Shown piece by piece: positions 41,679 to 50,913 of a DNA stretch of 64,000 nucleotides. The stretch is from Chryseobacterium vaccae (GTDB lineage: Bacteria > Bacteroidota > Bacteroidia > Flavobacteriales > Weeksellaceae). Each line of letters starts with the position of its first letter. Positions within the stretch are counted from its first letter, which is position 1. The stretch spans positions 3,955,001 to 4,019,000 of the forward strand of contig NZ_VSWH01000001.1 in NCBI RefSeq assembly GCF_009602705.1, in the 5' to 3' direction. The notes beneath the pieces were generated by a model, which saw nothing but the letters and a program-made list of their open reading frames with translations, was not told the DNA's origin and ran no database searches. The position numbers were made by a program, and so were the translations under genes.

Positions 41679-42506
41679 ATGAATTTCAGATTTTCAATGA
41701 TTCTCCTGATGTTTTTTGCATTGGGATTTTCACAGGACCTTACCGTAATGAGTTTCAACATCAGGCTGAATGTAGCATCAGACAAAGATAATGCATGGCC
41801 GGAAAGAAAGCAGGATGTTGCAGATCTGCTCACCTATTATCATCCTGATTATTTCGGAGTACAGGAAGCACTTCCTGAGCAGATGAAAGATATTAAAAAC
41901 GGACTTAAGAATTATGATTATGTGGGTGTAGGAAGAGATGACGGAAAGGAAAAAGGTGAATTTTCTGCTATTTTTTACAATACAAAGAAACTTGAAGTGG
42001 TGAGGTCCGGAACATTCTGGCTATCTGAAACTCCGGAGAAACCGTCAAAAGGCTGGGATGCCGCATTGAACAGAATCTGTACCTATGCTGTTTTTAAAGA
42101 TAAAAAGTCTAAAAAAGAATTTCTGGCGATGAATCTTCATTTCGATCATGTTGGTAATGTAGCGAGAGTGAAGTCTGCTGATCTGATCCTGAAGAAGATC
42201 AAAGAAATCAATCCTAAAAACCTTCCGGTAACGTTAAGCGGAGACTTCAACCTGACCGATGATACGGAACCTGTAAAGATCCTTTCACAGAACCTGAAAG
42301 ACAGCTTTTACCACTCAGAAACGAAACATTACGGTCCGATAGGAACGTTCACCGCATTCAATGTAAATGAAATACCAAAAGACAGAATTGACTATATTTT
42401 TGTAAAAGGATTCAAAATAAAGTCACACAGACATATCAACGACAGAAGGGAAAATCTGTTGTATCCTTCAGATCACTTTCCTGTTTTGACAGAGCTTTCC
42501 TTTTAA
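41679..42506 (+). CDS. Exported endonuclease/exonuclease/phosphatase (EEP) family protein
   Basis: 275 residues with a short signal peptide (FRFSMILLMFFALGFSQ). EEP fold landmarks: LTVMSFNIRLN (Asn), FGVQEALPEQM (Glu), the DAALNRICTYAVF strand, AMNLHFDHVG, LSGDFNLTDD (catalytic Asp-x-Asn), and the C-terminal IDYIFVKGF and SDHFPVLTEL (Asp-His). It hydrolyses phosphodiesters or phosphomonoesters (nucleic acid or lipid substrates in this family) outside the cytoplasm. It has its own transcription unit, ending next to a convergent regulator gene. Confidence 0.87.
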   Translation: MNFRFSMILLMFFALGFSQDLTVMSFNIRLNVASDKDNAWPERKQDVADLLTYYHPDYFGVQEALPEQMKDIKNGLKNYDYVGVGRDDGKEKGEFSAIFYNTKKLEVVRSGTFWLSETPEKPSKGWDAALNRICTYAVFKDKKSKKEFLAMNLHFDHVGNVARVKSADLILKKIKEINPKNLPVTLSGDFNLTDDTEPVKILSQNLKDSFYHSETKHYGPIGTFTAFNVNEIPKDRIDYIFVKGFKIKSHRHINDRRENLLYPSDHFPVLTELSF

Positions 42507-42512
42507 ACTGAA

Positions 42513-43199
42513 TTAGTATCTGGGAAAATCAATTTCAAATCCGATTCCTCTGAGGGATTGGATTTTTATTTCAGGATCATGGATGAAATATTTCCTAAGT
42601 CTGCTGATGAATACATCAAGGCTTCTTCCCGTAAAATAATCATTGGTTTCCCAAAGGGTATCCAGAATGTCATCTCTTTTGATGGTACTTTGATTATGCT
42701 TCAGAAGATAGAGCAGAAGTTCCTGCTCACGGGCTGTAAGGCGAATATTTCCTTCATGATGGGAAAGCAGAAGTTTGTCTGTATCGAGGGAATAAGTGCC
42801 GATTTTTATCATTTGTGGAAAAGTCGCCGGCTGGATTCTTTTCAGGATATTCCGGAGCCGCAAAACAAGTTCTTCCGGATCGCAGGGCTTGGCAATATAA
42901 TCATCAGCTCCAATCTTTAGGCCTGTAAGACGATCTATTTTCTGGTTTTTGGCAGTCAGAAAGAGAAGCGGAAAATCATTTTTCTCTTTTAGTATCATTT
43001 TGGCCAGAGAAAATCCATCAATATTCGGCATCATAATATCCAGAATCCCGATATGAAAAAGAAAACCTGATTTTAAAAGAGGCAGAATATCCTCAGGATT
43101 CTGAAACCACGTTACCTCAAAATCTTCCAGTTCAAGATACTGTTTCAGAATCATTCCGAAATCCGGATCGTCTTCTGCCAAAAGGATTTTAGTTTTCAT
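42513..43199 (-). CDS. OmpR-type response regulator (two-component pair 2)
   Basis: 228 residues. Receiver domain with ED-D near 9-11, acceptor D54 in GILDIMMPNIDGFSL, T-A-K (FLTAKNQ) and K-P (DYIAKPCDPEEL). Winged helix with LTAREQELLLYLL, IKRDDILDTLWETNDYFTGRSLDVFISRLRKYF and LRGIGFEIDF. It is a paralog of the regulator at 32113, with a shared recognition-helix region GRSLDVFISRLRK. That predicts similar DNA sites. It overlaps the kinase gene by 11 bases. Confidence 0.93.
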   Translation of the reverse strand: MKTKILLAEDDPDFGMILKQYLELEDFEVTWFQNPEDILPLLKSGFLFHIGILDIMMPNIDGFSLAKMILKEKNDFPLLFLTAKNQKIDRLTGLKIGADDYIAKPCDPEELVLRLRNILKRIQPATFPQMIKIGTYSLDTDKLLLSHHEGNIRLTAREQELLLYLLKHNQSTIKRDDILDTLWETNDYFTGRSLDVFISRLRKYFIHDPEIKIQSLRGIGFEIDFPRY

Positions 43200-44502
43200 A
43201 AGGAAGGATTATTTTAAAGGTGGTTCCCATTTCAGGGTGGCTTGAAACATCAATTTTTCCGTGATATTTATTTACAATGTTTTTAACAAAGTAGAGCCCG
43301 AGCCCGAGGCCTTTGCTGTTGTGAATATTATTGGACTGAACCCGGTAAAATTTTTCAAAAATATTTTTAAGTTCCTTTTTTTCTATGCCCTGCCCGTTAT
43401 CCGTTACTTCTATTTCTACATGTTCCGTAAGCCTGTTGATGTTGATTTTTACAACTGAAGAGCCATATTTTACGCTGTTTTCACATAGGTTTTTGATAAC
43501 GGTTTCCATCAGGTTTTTATCAAAAGGAAGTACACCTGAAATATGATTCTTCAGTTCGAAATTAATCTGAGGATAAGTGAAGGCAAGATCCTGGATGAAA
43601 AAATTCCAGTCTTCAGGCTGGGTATGGCTAAGATTGCCTTCTGTCTCATCCTTGTGCAGCTGGAACATCAGGCTTTCAAGGCGACTGATCTGCCGCTCAA
43701 TAAGGGGCAGTGTTTCCGTATTCCAGTCCTTCTTTAATGCTTTTGATGCAATTTTCAGAGTGGCTATTGGTGTTTTAAACTCATGAGAAATGTTATCCAC
43801 AATGGTGTGGAGAACTTCCACCTGCTTTTGCTGGCGGACGAGATTCCTGACGGTGAAAATAAACAGCATCATAACACCTGTCAGTAGGGCAATACAACAC
43901 AATATCAATAAAATGAGCTCTTTAAAGACGATACTTTTGATATTTGAAATTTCAAACTCAGTATTGCTTTTAATAAGAAATGAGTTGTTTTTAAGCTTTC
44001 CTTTCCCGGATTCATTTTTTGATGAGGTTTCCCAGCTTCCTTCATTGGTAATTTTGGGATTGGTAACTTTATTCTTTGTTTCAAAAAGAAGAATGGGCTT
44101 ATCAATCAAGCGGGTGCTGTCCGGAATATGAATAATGGAAGTATATTCTATTTTTGCAGCAATATCATAGCCGTTTGTTTTCATACGATAGTCGAGATAA
44201 CGGAGAAGCCTTTCTTTGATGGCTCTTCTGTTTTCAACAAAGAAATCAAGAAATTCCTGTTTACTGATTTCTTTATCATAATATCGGATAAAGGTTTTCT
44301 GAAGGGAGTCATCTTTCATTTCCTTAATACTGCTGATATCTTCCAGCTTATCAGTATATCCGGAAAGCCCGTCCTGAATAGTTCTGTAAACCTCACGTTC
44401 CTTCACCTGATAGGTTTTGTAGATAAAGTAAACCTGTATTCCTAACAATAGCAGGAATAAAGTTGCAAATAAGGCAATCAGGTATTTACTTTTGGATATC
44501 AT
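43189..44502 (-). CDS. Sensor histidine kinase (two-component pair 2)
   Basis: 437 residues with two membrane helices (about 5-27 and 200-225) around a 170-residue sensor part. The H-box is DNISHEFKTPIATLKIA. ATPase motifs: N-box (VIKNLCENSVKYG), VTDNGQGIEKKEL, GLGLGLYFVKNIV. An upstream TTG (44535) is in frame, but the ATG at 44502 lies right before the first membrane helix and is preferred. It is transcribed divergently from the TonB-type barrel gene, with 11-bp direct repeats between. The signal is unknown. Confidence 0.92.
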   Translation of the reverse strand: MISKSKYLIALFATLFLLLLGIQVYFIYKTYQVKEREVYRTIQDGLSGYTDKLEDISSIKEMKDDSLQKTFIRYYDKEISKQEFLDFFVENRRAIKERLLRYLDYRMKTNGYDIAAKIEYTSIIHIPDSTRLIDKPILLFETKNKVTNPKITNEGSWETSSKNESGKGKLKNNSFLIKSNTEFEISNIKSIVFKELILLILCCIALLTGVMMLFIFTVRNLVRQQKQVEVLHTIVDNISHEFKTPIATLKIASKALKKDWNTETLPLIERQISRLESLMFQLHKDETEGNLSHTQPEDWNFFIQDLAFTYPQINFELKNHISGVLPFDKNLMETVIKNLCENSVKYGSSVVKININRLTEHVEIEVTDNGQGIEKKELKNIFEKFYRVQSNNIHNSKGLGLGLYFVKNIVNKYHGKIDVSSHPEMGTTFKIILPYEN

Positions 44503-44541
44503 CACAGCAAAGATAAAACTTTCGCCTTTCCCCAAACAGGC

Positions 44542-44570
44542 ATTAACCTGCCATTAACCTTTTATTAACC
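44542..44570. promoter_or_regulatory. Three ATTAACC direct repeats, 11-bp period
   Basis: ATTAACC at 44542-44548, 44553-44559 and 44564-44570, exactly 11 bases apart. This is the geometry bound by OmpR/PhoB-type regulators. The boxes lie between the pair 2 kinase and the barrel gene. A -7-like GAAGTTTG at 44592-44599 is 21 bases further on. Confidence 0.65.
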
Positions 44571-44617
44571 GATATTCTCTGCATGAATGCGGAAGTTTGT
44601 ACGGTAAAACTAATGAT

Positions 44618-46990
44618 ATGTATAAAGCTTGTTTTTTTCTGCTTTTTCCATTGATGTTTTCTGCCCAGATACAGAAGACGGAAGGAACAGTGACGGATGC
44701 AGAGAACCGGAAAATACCGGCTGCCGAAGTAGAAGTATTTAATCTGAACAATGAACTGATCAAAACTGTAAAATCTGACATAAAAGGTTATTTTGTACTG
44801 GAAGGAATTTCCGGTGATTCTGTAAAATTGATGGTAAAAAAAGCAGATTATGCACCGTTCGAGAAAATAGTTGCACTAAAAGACAGTGGTGAAGCTCTCA
44901 AAGTTATTCTGGAAAAGGAAACTCAGGAAATCGAAGGGGTTGTAATGACCAAACAGAAACCTCAGGTAACAAGAAAAGTAGACCGCCTGGAATTCAATGT
45001 GGAAAACAGTAATATTTCTTCTCTTAATGCTTGGGAAATCCTAAAAAAAACACCCAATGTAACCGTGAATAATGATGTGCTTACCGTAAAAGGAAGCACA
45101 GCCATTCTGGTGACCATCAATGATAAAAAAGTAATGCTGACGGGGGATGAGCTGAAGAATCTTCTTGAAAATACACAGGGAAATGATATAAAATCAGTGG
45201 AGGTGATTACCAATCCGCCTGCCAAATATGAAGCTTCCGGAAGTGCCGTGCTGAATATTGTTATGAAGAAAAATAAAATTGAAGGCTATCGTGGAATTCT
45301 TTCGTCCAAATATGTTCAGACTCAATATGCCAAAGGAAATATGGGACTTTCCCAATACTACAAAAAAGATAAACTTTCCCTGATGGGAAGCTATTACAGG
45401 GGAATGGGAACTTATTACCGCGAAGGAACAGATTATGTGAATTATCAGGAAAACCAGACCCGCTGGGTAAGTATCATGAACCGGAAAGATAAGAATAAGG
45501 CACAGAACACCGTGAATTTCAATGCTGAATATGAAATAGACAGCCTTACCAATATCAGCTTGAATTATTCAGGATATTTTTCTCCGAAATCTTTCGGTAC
45601 CTATTACGTGCCTACCCTGATCTATAATGCTCAAGATATTGTAGAGTCTCATTATACCACAATCAATGACCACTACTCACGAACCAGCAATAATTCCCTG
45701 AGCTTCCAGGCAGACCGGAAGCTGAATAAAAAAAGCAGTATTTCCTGGATCAGCTATTTTACCGGAAACAACGGAGATAAATACCAGAATGTAATCACCG
45801 AGCTGAACTTTGCCGGGCAGGCACCCAGAAATGATAATTTTTTAACCCAGAATAAAACAGATGTGAAATTATATTCCACACAGGCAGATTATCAGTGGAA
45901 AGGAGAAAAATTAGAACTTGAATCCGGGGCAAAATACAGTTTTGTGAAGACCAGAAGCGGCCTCGATTTTTCTGATAATCAAAACGGAACTCTTTTGCAC
46001 AGACCGGAAAAAAGCAGCCTTTTCGATTATAAAGAACATAATTTTGCAGTGTACTCCTCGCTGGCTTACAATCTTGGAAAGTGGAATTTCAAAGGAGGCC
46101 TCCGGGCAGAAATGACAGACCTGGAAGGAGTGGTATCCGAACCCTATGAACAGAATAAAAATAACTACTGGAGCCTGTTTCCTACTTTTTATGCCCAATA
46201 TACCACCGACAGTAAGCATGAATTCGGGTTTTCTTATGGAAAAAGGATCAACCGCCCTTACTATTCATGGCTAAACCCTGCAAAGTCTTATTATAATCTC
46301 TTCTCCTATTATCAAGGAGATCCGAAAATGAAAGCAACGATTATTCATAACCTGAATCTTACCTATTCATGGAAAGGCTGGAATGCAGACCTTTATTACA
46401 GAAAGGAACTCGATCCGTCTATGGAAATCTCTTTTCAGGAGCCAAGCACTAACCAGATGATCTATTATTTCACCAATATTGAGAAGGATCAGGCGTATGG
46501 GCTAAGTCTTTATAAAAACTTTCAGGTTAAACCGTGGTGGAATTTTGTTTTGTCTCAAAATCTGGAACATAATGAGAACTATTTCAAAGGAATTGACGGT
46601 CAGCTGTACAAAAACGAAGTCTGGAACTGGGTATCTGATGTCTCCACAAGCTTTACCCTGGATAAGAGCAGCGACTGGAAAATGGAAGTTGGGCATAAGT
46701 ATTATTCTCCCGGTGTACAGGGAACGTTCAGAATTTCCAATATGTGGTCAGCTTATTTTGTAATGAATCGTAAATTTTTCAATAAGAAATTAGAGGCTTC
46801 TTTTGTTTTCAATGATATTTTCAGAAGTACAGGGCAGAAGGTCAGTACGAAATATGCTAATCAGGATAATTATTTTCTGGATTATTCAGATACGCAGGGC
46901 TTTACTCTTTCTTTAAAGTATAATTTTGGAAATCAGGCTGTAAAGAATGCAAAAAATATAAAACGAACAGATGAACAAAGCCGGTTATAA
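44618..46990 (+). CDS. TonB-dependent receptor-like outer membrane beta-barrel protein
   Basis: 790 residues with a signal peptide (KACFFLLFPLMFSAQ). A CarboxypepD_reg-like domain (about 20-110: TEGTVTDAENRKIPAAEVEVFNL) leads to a plug-like region (about 115-220: GVVMTKQKPQVTRKVDRLEFNVENS, LEILKKTPNVTVNNDVLTV, VEVITNPPAKYEASGSAVLNIV). An outer-membrane barrel of the OMP_b-brl_3 type (about 240-790) follows. No obvious TonB box. The first ATG is at 44618; a TTG seven codons earlier is less likely. No SusD gene is beside it. It is divergent from the pair 2 kinase, so it is a probable target of that pair. Ligand unknown. Confidence 0.9.
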   Translation: MYKACFFLLFPLMFSAQIQKTEGTVTDAENRKIPAAEVEVFNLNNELIKTVKSDIKGYFVLEGISGDSVKLMVKKADYAPFEKIVALKDSGEALKVILEKETQEIEGVVMTKQKPQVTRKVDRLEFNVENSNISSLNAWEILKKTPNVTVNNDVLTVKGSTAILVTINDKKVMLTGDELKNLLENTQGNDIKSVEVITNPPAKYEASGSAVLNIVMKKNKIEGYRGILSSKYVQTQYAKGNMGLSQYYKKDKLSLMGSYYRGMGTYYREGTDYVNYQENQTRWVSIMNRKDKNKAQNTVNFNAEYEIDSLTNISLNYSGYFSPKSFGTYYVPTLIYNAQDIVESHYTTINDHYSRTSNNSLSFQADRKLNKKSSISWISYFTGNNGDKYQNVITELNFAGQAPRNDNFLTQNKTDVKLYSTQADYQWKGEKLELESGAKYSFVKTRSGLDFSDNQNGTLLHRPEKSSLFDYKEHNFAVYSSLAYNLGKWNFKGGLRAEMTDLEGVVSEPYEQNKNNYWSLFPTFYAQYTTDSKHEFGFSYGKRINRPYYSWLNPAKSYYNLFSYYQGDPKMKATIIHNLNLTYSWKGWNADLYYRKELDPSMEISFQEPSTNQMIYYFTNIEKDQAYGLSLYKNFQVKPWWNFVLSQNLEHNENYFKGIDGQLYKNEVWNWVSDVSTSFTLDKSSDWKMEVGHKYYSPGVQGTFRISNMWSAYFVMNRKFFNKKLEASFVFNDIFRSTGQKVSTKYANQDNYFLDYSDTQGFTLSLKYNFGNQAVKNAKNIKRTDEQSRL

Positions 46991-47064
46991 ATAATTTCAA
47001 TAAAAAACTAATATCCATAAAACATTATTATAAAAGAAATGGTCATTCTGTGTCACATTTTCGC

Positions 47065-47072
47065 TAATTTTG
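47065..47072 (+). promoter_or_regulatory. -7 box for M1 gene 2
   Basis: TAATTTTG, an exact TAnnTTTG match 25 bases before the start of the second M1 gene. The -33 element is poor. Confidence 0.4.
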
Positions 47073-47097
47073 ATACCAATTTTTAAAAATTGGAGAC

Positions 47098-48963
47098 ATG
47101 AAAAGACTTCTTTATGCCCTGGCTGTTGCTGTATCTATGCAATTGGTCTCTGCTCAAGAATTGTATATGCCGAGAAATATTAAAAAGGCGTATGAAAAAG
47201 GAACCCGGGATATTTCCGGAGCACCCGGTAAAAATTACTGGCAGAATAAAGGAGTTTATAATGTAGATGTAAAGGTAGATGCCGGTACAAAAATAGTTTC
47301 AGGAAAAGAAACGATTGTGTACAGCAATAATAGCCCGGATCAGCTTAATGAGCTGGCGATAAGATTTGTGAATAACCTTCATAAACCGCAGTCTCCAAGA
47401 TCCGGTTTTGTTTCAAAGGATTTTTTATCTTCAGGGCTTCATATCAAATCATTCATTGTGAATGGTGAGAAGTATAACATCAACAGTGATGATTGGAGTA
47501 CTGTTGAAAAAGTAAAACTGAATAAACCCCTTAAAGCAGGTACAAAAGCTGAGGTGAAAATCGAATGGGAATATCCGCTTTCTGTACAGAGTGGAAGAGA
47601 AGGGCAGATTGATCCTGAAACTTTTTATGTAGCCTATTCATTCCCGAGAATTTCAGTTTATGATGATTACAACGGTTGGGATATGCTGCCTCACTCCGAC
47701 AGACAGGAGTTTTATAATGATTTTAATGATTATAGCTTCAGCATCACCGCTCCGAAGAACTTTGTGGTCTGGGCAACCGGAGATTTCCTGAATCCTGACG
47801 CTGTTCTTCAACCGGAATACCTGAAAAGATATAAAAACTCATTGAAAAGCGATAAGGTGATACACATTGCCACTGAACAGGAAATGAGATCCGGAAAAGT
47901 AACTAAACCGAACAAATGGAATATCTGGAAATTCAAAGCCAGCCATATCACCGATTTTTGTTTTGCATTAAGCAACCATTATGTTTGGGATGCAGCAAGC
48001 GTTCAGCTGAAAACCAAGAGAGCAAGCGTTCAGGCGGGTTATAAAACAGATGCCAAAGATTTTGAACATTATGTAGACTGGATGCGTTATAACCTGGACT
48101 GGTTTTCGAAAAACTGGCCGGGAGTAGAATATCCTTATAATGTAATGACTGCCATCCAGGGATATGCCGATATGGAATATCCAATGATGATCAACGATAG
48201 CAGTATTCCGGATAATTTCCAGGATGCAAGACTAACGGCAGACCATGAAATAGCCCATACTTATTTCCCTTTTTACATGGGAATTAATGAAACCAGATAT
48301 GCTTTTATGGATGAAGGCTGGGCAACCACACTGGAATATCTTATCGGAATTGATGAGAACGGTGAGGCAGCCGCAAAAGAATTCTTTAAAAACTTCAGAA
48401 TCAAAAGGTGGATTAAAGATCCATCTGCAGAACAGGACCAGCCCATCATTACCATGAGTACACAGGTAAGCGGAGCCGGATATGGAAACAATTCCTATGT
48501 AAAAGCCTCCCTTTCTTATCTGGCACTGAAGGATTATCTGGGCGATGAACTGTTCAAAAAAGCATTACATCATTATATGGATAATTGGAACGGAAAACAT
48601 CCTGTTCCATGGGATTATTTCAATTCTATGAGCACCGGATCCGGTAAAAACCTCACCTGGTTCTTTAATAACTGGTTCTATACCAATAATTATATTGATT
48701 TAAAAGTAAAAGGAGCTTCACAGCTTAATGATCTTCTTACGGTAAACGTTGATAATGTTGGTGGATTTGCCATTCCTTTTGACGCTGTTTTGAGCTACGA
48801 GGACGGAACCACAGAAAAACTTCATTTTTCACCGGCTTTGTGGGAGAAAAATCAAAAACAGACAGACCTTGTTATTCCTATAAAAAAGAAAGTAAAATCG
48901 GTTACTTTGGACGGAGACCTTTTTATGGACTACACACCGGAAGATAATACAAGACCTTTATAA
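47098..48963 (+). CDS. M1 family metallopeptidase, exported (paralog 2)
   Basis: 621 residues with a signal peptide ending near LVSAQ (about residue 19). Zinc site H383-E-I-A-H387 with E406 in AFMDEGWATTLEYL, the HExxH-18-E spacing. The region before it reads GYADMEYPMM. Related to the enzyme at 35839, with a similar start (APGKNYWQNKGVYNVDVKVDA versus [21 protein letters not shown]), so the two arose by duplication. Periplasmic or secreted. The upstream SD-like TGGAG sits 5 bases before the ATG. Ends at a shared terminator. Confidence 0.92.
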   Translation: MKRLLYALAVAVSMQLVSAQELYMPRNIKKAYEKGTRDISGAPGKNYWQNKGVYNVDVKVDAGTKIVSGKETIVYSNNSPDQLNELAIRFVNNLHKPQSPRSGFVSKDFLSSGLHIKSFIVNGEKYNINSDDWSTVEKVKLNKPLKAGTKAEVKIEWEYPLSVQSGREGQIDPETFYVAYSFPRISVYDDYNGWDMLPHSDRQEFYNDFNDYSFSITAPKNFVVWATGDFLNPDAVLQPEYLKRYKNSLKSDKVIHIATEQEMRSGKVTKPNKWNIWKFKASHITDFCFALSNHYVWDAASVQLKTKRASVQAGYKTDAKDFEHYVDWMRYNLDWFSKNWPGVEYPYNVMTAIQGYADMEYPMMINDSSIPDNFQDARLTADHEIAHTYFPFYMGINETRYAFMDEGWATTLEYLIGIDENGEAAAKEFFKNFRIKRWIKDPSAEQDQPIITMSTQVSGAGYGNNSYVKASLSYLALKDYLGDELFKKALHHYMDNWNGKHPVPWDYFNSMSTGSGKNLTWFFNNWFYTNNYIDLKVKGASQLNDLLTVNVDNVGGFAIPFDAVLSYEDGTTEKLHFSPALWEKNQKQTDLVIPIKKKVKSVTLDGDLFMDYTPEDNTRPL

Positions 48964-48967
48964 ACTG

Positions 48968-48997
48968 AAAAGCCTGAACAAATCGTTCAGGCTTTTT
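48968..48997. terminator. Bidirectional terminator, M1 gene 2 / M43 gene 1
   Basis: AAAAGCCTGAAC (48968-48979) pairs perfectly with GTTCAGGCTTTT (48985-48996) and a T run follows. The two genes are convergent. Confidence 0.9.
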
Positions 48998-49013
48998 ATA
49001 TTTTGGGTTGATT

Positions 49014-50012
49014 TTAATAAAGTCTTAATCCCGATCTTGGACCGGATGCTGCTACTACAGCCTGCATTCTCTGCTTCTGATTGGCTGTAAACATATGCAT
49101 TGCTCTGTCGTCCACATAATCCATGTAATTCATGAACATCTGAGAACGGCTTACCCCGCTGCAGGTACGGTTAAGAGGATAGGATGGAACTCCGTAATTC
49201 GGGCCGGGAGAAAGAGGGGTATCATTGGAATAATCCGTTTGACAGCCTGTATTTGATGATCCCCAAAGGTGTGGAAGATTCAGATAGTGGCCTACTTCAT
49301 GAGTCGCTGTTCTGCCCAGATTGTATGGAGCAGAAGTTCCCGAGCCAGTTCCGATATAAGGAGCTGCAATAACAACACCATCCAGTGATGATGAAATTGT
49401 TCCCGGATAATAAGCGTAACCAAGAGTACCGTTACTCATTTGGTTAACAATCCAGATATTCAAATAATTGTCTGGTGAAGTAGCTGCAATTCCTGTACTT
49501 GCCGCTTTCATTTTATTCTGATCAGGATTCCATAGAGTAGTGTTGCTCTGTTTTCTGACAACTTTTGACAGCCTGAATCGGATCTTCGTGTCTCCGGCTT
49601 TTACAGGAACAAACTCTGCAGGGGTATTGTTGATATCGGAATTGGTAGCTCCATAATCTTTGTTCAGGACATCAATCTGAGATTGAAGTCTTGCATCGGA
49701 AACATTTTCGGCAGCTGTTTTATACACGACATTGAATACGACAGGGATTTCTACGGTCCCATCGGCCAATACTTTGCCTACCTTGATGTCGTTAATGTGG
49801 TTTTCTGTATATTTTTCAATGGCTAGGACTCTTGCGCGGGCCTCGGGATCTTTGTTTAAAATTTCATCCCTCATTTGGTCTGAAGGACAGGTTCTTTTGC
49901 TGGAAACCTGTGATGTCTGCGGTTCTCCTTCTGAAGATTCGTTGTTTAGATTCGTGTCGTTGCTGCAGGAGGCCAGAAAGACTATTCCGGCTCCTAATAG
50001 AACTTTTTTCAT
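49014..50012 (-). CDS. M43 (pappalysin-like) zinc metalloprotease, lipoprotein 1
   Basis: 332 residues with a lipobox FLASC (Cys 16). The catalytic motif is H238-E-V-G-H242-x5-H248 (HEVGHYLNLPH), and the Met-turn region is FMNYMDY. Cys pairs in GCQTDY and RTCSGV are family-typical. It should be anchored at the outer membrane or surface after maturation. It is a close paralog of the gene at 53077. Upstream are three CGC(A/G)TA-type boxes (50097-50147) in otherwise AT-rich DNA. A regulator gene of NarL type starts beyond that region. Confidence 0.92.
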   Translation of the reverse strand: MKKVLLGAGIVFLASCSNDTNLNNESSEGEPQTSQVSSKRTCPSDQMRDEILNKDPEARARVLAIEKYTENHINDIKVGKVLADGTVEIPVVFNVVYKTAAENVSDARLQSQIDVLNKDYGATNSDINNTPAEFVPVKAGDTKIRFRLSKVVRKQSNTTLWNPDQNKMKAASTGIAATSPDNYLNIWIVNQMSNGTLGYAYYPGTISSSLDGVVIAAPYIGTGSGTSAPYNLGRTATHEVGHYLNLPHLWGSSNTGCQTDYSNDTPLSPGPNYGVPSYPLNRTCSGVSRSQMFMNYMDYVDDRAMHMFTANQKQRMQAVVAASGPRSGLRLY

Positions 50013-50096
50013 ACTATTTTTTTAAGTGGTTTGAATTGCTAAATTATAGTATAAAAAATTAATATGCAAAATTAATTTAAAAATATTTATATATAT

Positions 50097-50147
50097 CGCA
50101 TAATATAGCGCGTATTATTATGTTTTATTTATGTTATCGCGTATTTT
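50097..50147. promoter_or_regulatory. CG-containing repeated boxes upstream of M43 gene 1
   Basis: CGCATAATAT (50097), CGCGTATTAT (50109) and CGCGTATTTT (50138). They stand out because CG pairs are scarce in the surrounding AT-rich 259-base gap. They may be regulator sites; spacing 12 and 29 is not regular. Confidence 0.35.
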
Positions 50148-50271
50148 ATTGATTTAAATTTATTTTCGATAAACATAACAGGATATTTTAATTAAAAATT
50201 AATCTTTATAAGGTGAAATATTGTAGATTAAATAAAGAAATGATTGATTTTTTTCGGAATATATTTCCTGA

Positions 50272-50913
50272 TCAATTGGCGAAACCATTTTTGATGGCAA
50301 AAACTGCAAGACCTACCCGGGTTTTAAGATCTAATTTATCGCAGAGCTGGTCACGATAGCTTTCCACCGTTCTCGGGCTGCAGCACATTTTATCTGCAAT
50401 CTCTTTATAGCTTAGTTCGGTAACGGTATATTTCAGAAACTCTTTTTCACGGTCTGAAATTCGTACTGTATTTTCAGTGTCCATTTCTTTTCCGATATTG
50501 GAAAAAATGATCTTTGAGGCCCATTCTGGATAGAAAAAACCTTCGGAATTTAATTTAGTCAATGCCGTTTCCAGATCTTTTGGATGAGTATTTTTTAATA
50601 AATATCCTTTTGCTCCGCTTTTAATCATTTTGATGACGCTGTTATCATCACCCTGCATGCTGAGGGCCATCACTTTAATATCAGGATGATTTTTTGTAAG
50701 CCAGGCTGCCGTTTCAAAGCCGTTCATGATGGGCATGCTGATGTCTAACAGAATAATATCCGGAATCGGGCTTTTGTTTTCAAGCTTCTGGATCAGGTCT
50801 TTACCATTTTCACATACATAAATTACCTCAAATTCACTGAAGTTACCTATGATGCCTTCCAGAGCTTTGGCAATAAGAATGTGGTCGTCAACGATCACTA
50901 TAGTTTTTTTCAT
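50272..50913 (-). CDS. NarL/LuxR-type response regulator
   Basis: 213 residues. Receiver with DD at 9-10 and acceptor D57 in IILLDISMPIMNGFET, K in LLKNTHPKDLE. C-terminal LuxR-type HTH from about 147: ISDREKEFLKYTVTELSYKEIADKMCCSPRTVESYRDQLCDKL. It overlaps the kinase gene by 4 bases. Its location next to the M43 gene 1 promoter suggests a possible target there, though none is shown. Confidence 0.92.
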   Translation of the reverse strand: MKKTIVIVDDHILIAKALEGIIGNFSEFEVIYVCENGKDLIQKLENKSPIPDIILLDISMPIMNGFETAAWLTKNHPDIKVMALSMQGDDNSVIKMIKSGAKGYLLKNTHPKDLETALTKLNSEGFFYPEWASKIIFSNIGKEMDTENTVRISDREKEFLKYTVTELSYKEIADKMCCSPRTVESYRDQLCDKLDLKTRVGLAVFAIKNGFAN

